This document shows positions 27,199 to 30,425 of a stretch of DNA of 30,425 nt, one piece after another. The notes below the pieces were generated by a model. That model was not told where the DNA came from and ran no database searches. It saw nothing but the letters and a program-made list of their open reading frames with translations. The DNA lies in the NCBI GenBank assembly GCA_043782425.1, contig JAYWAM010000251.1, forward strand, positions 1 to 30,425. The letters run 5' to 3'. Positions within the stretch are counted from its first letter, which is position 1, and every line of letters starts with the position of its first letter. This DNA comes from JAYWAM01 sp043782425. GTDB lineage: Bacteria > Pseudomonadota > Gammaproteobacteria > Burkholderiales > Usitatibacteraceae. Both the position numbers and the translations under genes were made by a program.

Positions 27199-28194
27199 AT
27201 GGATATCGACACCGCGCTGCCGCTTATCTTTATGGCCATCATGGGCTTGTCGATGCTGCTCTATGTGGTGCTCGATGGCTTTGACCTGGGCGTCGGCATC
27301 CTGCTACCGTGGGCGAGCGACGCACAAAAAGACATCATGGTTGCATCCATCGGGCCGTTCTGGGACGCCAACGAAACCTGGCTGGTGCTGGGCATCGGCA
27401 TATTACTGGTCGCCTTCCCGGTGGCGCACGGCATCGTACTCACTGCCTTGTATCTCCCCGTCGCGTTTATGCTGCTCGGGCTCATATTGCGCGGCGCTGC
27501 TTTCGATTTTCGCGTCAAAGCCCAGCACAAACACAAGCCGTTATGGAACATCACCTTCACTGTCGGCTCGTGGATCGCCTCGGTGTCGCAAGGGTGGATG
27601 CTCGGCGCCTACATTACCGGCTTCGAATACCAAGGCATCGCGCTTTTTTTCTGTATTGGAATCGCGCTCACTTTGCCGGCGAGCTATGCATTGCTCGGCG
27701 CAGGTTGGCTCATCATGAAGACAGAAGGCGAACTGCAAGTTCTAGCAACAAAATGGGGGAAGCGCACACTATTGCCTATGGGTATCGCGCTCACTGCAAT
27801 TTCGATATCCACACCTATAGTCAGCGAAACTGTGTTTGATAAGTGGTTCGCATTGCCGGGCTTTTTCGCGCTGGCGCCGATTCCCATCAGCACCGCAGTG
27901 GCGTTCTGGGTGCTGTGGCATGTGCTGGGGCGGGCAGGAATAATCCAGGCAGGCTATGGCTGGCTGGTATTCACCAGCACCGTGCTGATTTTCGTTATGG
28001 CGACTATAGGGCTGGCATATAGCATTTATCCTTACGTCGTCATCGATCGTCTCACCGTATGGCAGGCGGCGAGCAGCAGCGAGGCGCTAAAAATTATTCT
28101 CTTTGGCGTTGCTATTACGCTCCCGGTGATCCTCGTCTACAGCGTATTTGTGTATCGCGTGTTCTGGGGAAAGGCGAGCGTGCACAAGTATTGA
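27199..28194 (+). CDS. cydB: Cytochrome bd quinol oxidase subunit II
   Basis: Partner subunit of CydA. The 331-residue protein has about eight or nine membrane segments and the family's start pattern (LYVVLDGFDLGVGILLP) and GPFWDANETWLVL near residues 52-64. Its length is closer to CioB-type proteins (about 335) than to E. coli CydB (379). GGAGA precedes the ATG, 25 bp after cydA. No cydX-like small ORF follows: only 16 bp separate its stop from the convergent lipoprotein gene. The cydDC exporter is not in the window. Confidence 0.96.
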   Translation: MDIDTALPLIFMAIMGLSMLLYVVLDGFDLGVGILLPWASDAQKDIMVASIGPFWDANETWLVLGIGILLVAFPVAHGIVLTALYLPVAFMLLGLILRGAAFDFRVKAQHKHKPLWNITFTVGSWIASVSQGWMLGAYITGFEYQGIALFFCIGIALTLPASYALLGAGWLIMKTEGELQVLATKWGKRTLLPMGIALTAISISTPIVSETVFDKWFALPGFFALAPIPISTAVAFWVLWHVLGRAGIIQAGYGWLVFTSTVLIFVMATIGLAYSIYPYVVIDRLTVWQAASSSEALKIILFGVAITLPVILVYSVFVYRVFWGKASVHKY

Positions 28195-28210
28195 AATTTA
28201 CAGCGCTTAG

Positions 28211-29065
28211 CTACTTTTCCTGGAGCAGTTTTTCCAATGCCGGTTTATCCTGCTCAAGCATCGACAGGCGCTCAGCGTCCCTATGCGTGAACGACGCCGC
28301 AAGCTTTATGCCGGGCGTGGATTCCGCGTTCACCACCTCAATGGTGAAAAGCAAGTTGTCTTTGCCCCAGATTTCCGGCGCGTTCCACTTGCCGGGCGCC
28401 GAGTTCGGCAGCCTGAATTCTTTGGTCGCGCCAGGCGCCAGCGCATCGGTTATTTTGTAATTGATGTCGTCACTAAAAAGTACCTTGTTGCTGCCCGGCG
28501 CCGTCACTGTGCCGCGCAAATACAGAAAGGTCAGCGGCGTCTCACCAGTATTCATTACCTTGAAATCCATCAGACTGATTTTCTGCGGGCCTATGCTGCT
28601 AAAGCGCAAAGTGGCGTCCAGCACCTGGATGGACTCCAGCGCAACTTTGGTCGCGGCTTTTTCATCGCGTAGTTTCTTAAGCTGCCCCAGCTCGTTGACG
28701 ACTGCCGCAAGTTGTTTGCTCGCCTCCTCCTTCTTGCGTTTTTGTCCGGTATCTATGACTTGATGCCCGCTCTTGCCGCCTACCAGCGGCATGAGCGGCT
28801 CGGCAAGTTGTTCAGGGCTGCTGGTGCTGGTAATTTTCTGCAAAGCGCGCAGAATGCCGCCTTCGTAGCCTATGCTCACATCGGATATCGCCAACACCAA
28901 CAACGACTCATCGAGCTTTTGCGCCTCCTCGGGTGTGGACGCCTGCTTCATGTTCGCCAGGGAGGCTTTAAAAGAGGTTTCGCTCGATCCATCGAACTTT
29001 TGGTCGAGCCCCGACGAGCACGCCGCAAGCAGTAGTACGGCGACAAGACAGAGCGTTTGTTTCAT
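28211..29065 (-). CDS. Lipoprotein of unknown function
   Basis: Not assigned to a function. The 284-residue protein has a lipoprotein signal MKQTLCLVAVLLLAAC with the modified cysteine at residue 16 and Ser-Ser next, suggesting outer-membrane sorting (inference). Residues about 22-55 (FDGSSETSFKASLANMKQ) resemble a short helical domain seen in some proteobacterial lipoproteins annotated as DUF6694; this is recalled and unverified. The middle (about 95-150) is charged and probably helical. The C-terminal part (about 160-265) looks like a beta-rich domain (SLMDFKVMNTGETPLTFLYLRG). AAGGAAG sits six bases before the ATG at 29065. It is convergent with cydB and has its own start region. Confidence 0.85.
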   Translation of the reverse strand: MKQTLCLVAVLLLAACSSGLDQKFDGSSETSFKASLANMKQASTPEEAQKLDESLLVLAISDVSIGYEGGILRALQKITSTSSPEQLAEPLMPLVGGKSGHQVIDTGQKRKKEEASKQLAAVVNELGQLKKLRDEKAATKVALESIQVLDATLRFSSIGPQKISLMDFKVMNTGETPLTFLYLRGTVTAPGSNKVLFSDDINYKITDALAPGATKEFRLPNSAPGKWNAPEIWGKDNLLFTIEVVNAESTPGIKLAASFTHRDAERLSMLEQDKPALEKLLQEK

Positions 29066-29212
29066 CAGGCGCTTCCTTTCCAGGAGATAAGTGCCGGGCG
29101 GGAACCCATGCATGCGACTGACTTTACTGAATGTAGGCAAGCTTGTAAATCCACCGGGCTTGCGCGCTGCTCCTTATGGTCACAATATTTTGTTGCAATC
29201 ACGCGCCAGCCA

Positions 29213-29265
29213 ACTCGCTCGCTGTAAAAAGCGCGAGCGAGTTTGCCGGTTAGCGCAAGCGGCAA
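29213..29265. repeat. Two nested-scale hairpins after the GST gene
   Basis: A perfect 10-bp inverted repeat (29213-29222 with 29233-29242, arm ACTCGCTCGC) has a 10-base loop. A 6-bp one (TTGCCG 29243-29248 with CGGCAA 29260-29265) adjoins it. Both follow the GST stop on the minus strand. Without a U-tract they are possible but unproven terminators. Confidence 0.5.
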
Positions 29266-29269
29266 GGGG

Positions 29270-29878
29270 TTATGTCACCAACCCTTCCGCCTTAAGCGCC
29301 TCTTGCACTTTCGGGCGCGCGGCCACGCGCGCGACGTAGGCTTTTACGGTCGGCCATTTGCCCAGATCGAAGCTTACGAAATTGCTCCAGTTGACCACCG
29401 TGAACAGATAACCGTCGGCCACGGTGAACTGTTTGCCCATGAGGTAATCTTTGCCCTGTAGGTGCTTCTCAATAATATTGAGATTGTTTGCAATCCTGTC
29501 GCGCGCGGCCTGCTTCCATTCAGCAACCGCATTGGGATTGAAAAGCGGCGAGAAAGTCTTGTGCAATTCTGATGTAATGAAGTTAAGCCACTCCATAAGG
29601 CGATAGCGTTCCAGCGTGCCAGCCTTGGGCGCCAGACCCGAATCGGGTTTCTGGTCGGCGATGTATTGCACAATCGCCGGTCCCTCGGTGAGCATTTGTC
29701 CATCGTTGAGCACCAGCACGGGAACTGATCCCTTGATGTTTACACTAGTGAAATCACCACCGCCTTCCATTTTCTTGGTGTTCAGGTCTACTTTTTGTAA
29801 CTCGACCGGCAGACCCGCTTCACGCAGCGCGATATGAGGCGACAGGGAACAGGCACCGGGGGAATAGTACAGTTTCAT
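29270..29878 (-). CDS. gstA: Glutathione S-transferase, beta class
   Basis: Detoxifying enzyme that binds or conjugates glutathione. The 202-residue protein starts MKLYYSPGACSLSPHIALRE with the beta-class cysteine at residue 10, has SVPVL and the EGPAIVQYIAD glutathione-site segment, and in the helical domain WLNFITSELHKTFSPLFNP with the conserved His of this class. E. coli GstA is 201 residues. AGGAG sits seven bases before the ATG at 29878; the frame extends to 29944, but that part does not fit the family. It diverges from an HxlR-type regulator, which may control it (inference). Confidence 0.95.
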   Translation of the reverse strand: MKLYYSPGACSLSPHIALREAGLPVELQKVDLNTKKMEGGGDFTSVNIKGSVPVLVLNDGQMLTEGPAIVQYIADQKPDSGLAPKAGTLERYRLMEWLNFITSELHKTFSPLFNPNAVAEWKQAARDRIANNLNIIEKHLQGKDYLMGKQFTVADGYLFTVVNWSNFVSFDLGKWPTVKAYVARVAARPKVQEALKAEGLVT

Positions 29879-29912
29879 CGAATGCTCCTGATAGTTGATG
29901 TTGTTGAAAGGT

Positions 29913-29941
29913 ATGCGGCGTATACATGGCGCCGCATTTTT
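29913..29941 (+). terminator. Palindrome with T-run in gst-hxlR gap
   Basis: ATGCGGCG (29913-29920) and CGCCGCAT (29930-29937) form an 8-bp stem with a nine-base loop, followed on the plus strand by T residues. It has the form of a rightward terminator, but no plus-strand gene ends here. It may instead act as an operator or as a hairpin in the gst leader. Confidence 0.4.
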
Positions 29942-29991
29942 CACCGACCGCTAGGCCAGCGAAAGCGAGTGTATTGCCTTAAGTACCTTTT

Positions 29992-30036
29992 GGATAGTAG
30001 GATACTGCTAGTTACCTAGGTTCCAATCGGATACTA
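29992..30036 (+). repeat. Three GGATASTR repeats upstream of the HxlR gene
   Basis: GGATAGTA (29992-29999), GGATACTG (30000-30007) and GGATACTA (30029-30036) are in the same orientation, the first two adjacent. They lie 25-70 bp before the regulator start, a plausible position for an autoregulatory operator. Confidence 0.45.
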
Positions 30037-30060
30037 CAAAAATCTCGCCAAGGAAAAACT

Positions 30061-30425
30061 ATGCCGAAAGGAAAATTTGATGCCTGCGTCGCCGGGTGCG
30101 TGTCACGCGAGGTGCTCGCGCATGTGGCCGACAAATGGACCGTGCTAGTGCTGGTGGTGCTCACCGAGCGCACCACGCGATTTAACGAAATGCGGCGGCG
30201 CGTGCAAGGCATCACGCAAAAGGTACTGACGCGAACGTTGCGTGACCTGGAGCGCCAGGGACTGGTTTCGCGCGTGGTGTTTGCCGAAGTGCCACCGCGC
30301 GTGGAATACACGTTGACCGCTCTTGGGCGTTCGCTGGTCAAGGTGTTAGAGGGCGTGCAAGAATGGGCCGAGGCGCACGCTGGCGAAGTCATGCTTGCCA
30401 AGCAGCGCTTCGAGGAGAAACAAGC
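30061..30425 (+). CDS. HxlR-family transcriptional regulator (runs off window)
   Basis: Winged-helix DNA-binding regulator. The 121 visible codons contain no stop before the window edge; typical family members are 110-150 residues, so little is missing. Family features are the N-terminal cysteines (Cys9 and Cys13 in ACVAGC), the DKWTVLVLVVL helix (residues 24-34), RFNEMRRRVQGITQKVLTRTLRDLERQGLV (about 40-69, recognition helix in ITQKVLTRTL), and the wing VPPRVEYTLTALG. Some HxlR proteins sense electrophiles or oxidants through an N-terminal cysteine; whether this one does is inference. AAGGA precedes the ATG. It diverges from gst, which deals with electrophiles. Confidence 0.93.
   Translation, partial: MPKGKFDACVAGCVSREVLAHVADKWTVLVLVVLTERTTRFNEMRRRVQGITQKVLTRTLRDLERQGLVSRVVFAEVPPRVEYTLTALGRSLVKVLEGVQEWAEAHAGEVMLAKQRFEEKQ

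Overview
The window looks like the replication-origin neighbourhood of a betaproteobacterial chromosome. I infer this from the gene order (atp operon - parB-parA-rsmG-mnmG-mnmE-yidC-yidD-rnpA-rpmH / dnaA-dnaN-gyrB with no recF, then topB-dprA-LysM protein / def-fmt) and from protein features such as the F0 c-subunit and the short-Q-loop cytochrome bd. A Nitrosomonadales-like relative is my best guess; it has not been tested by any search.

Left arm (1-12127), all on the minus strand. Reading away from the origin it carries rpmH, rnpA, yidD, yidC, mnmE, mnmG, rsmG, parA, parB and then atpI-B-E-F-H-A, with atpA running off the left edge. Many of these genes abut or overlap by 1-4 nt. Two parS-type palindromes (8133-8148 and 8181-8196) lie in the gap between mnmE and mnmG and are the expected binding sites of the ParB encoded about 3.4 kb away. 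A good sigma70-type promoter precedes atpI, and another precedes rpmH.

Centre (12128-13917). Gene orientation switches at the rpmH/dnaA gap. Perfect DnaA boxes occur both upstream of dnaA (12247-12255, overlapping a candidate dnaA promoter) and in the AT-rich dnaA-dnaN gap (13744-13752). oriC is probably in one of these gaps.

Right arm (12332-30425). dnaA, dnaN and gyrB read rightwards. A convergent block on the minus strand follows: a small secreted protein of unknown function, a long DNA topoisomerase III, dprA and a LysM protein. def and fmt then diverge from the LysM gene, followed by htpX overlapping cydA, then cydB (a cyanide-insensitive-type bd quinol oxidase). After these come a minus-strand lipoprotein of unknown function, a beta-class glutathione S-transferase, and a divergent HxlR-type regulator truncated by the right edge.

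The window is mostly core genome: replication initiation and segregation, tRNA and ribosome modification, membrane insertion, ATP synthesis, protein N-terminal processing and respiration. I see no tRNA or rRNA genes, CRISPR array, insertion sequence, prophage or defence island. No gap between genes exceeds 300 bp. I found no convincing undescribed system; the observations most worth checking are regulatory (parS pair, origin layout, repeats between gst and the HxlR gene) plus two unknown exported proteins.
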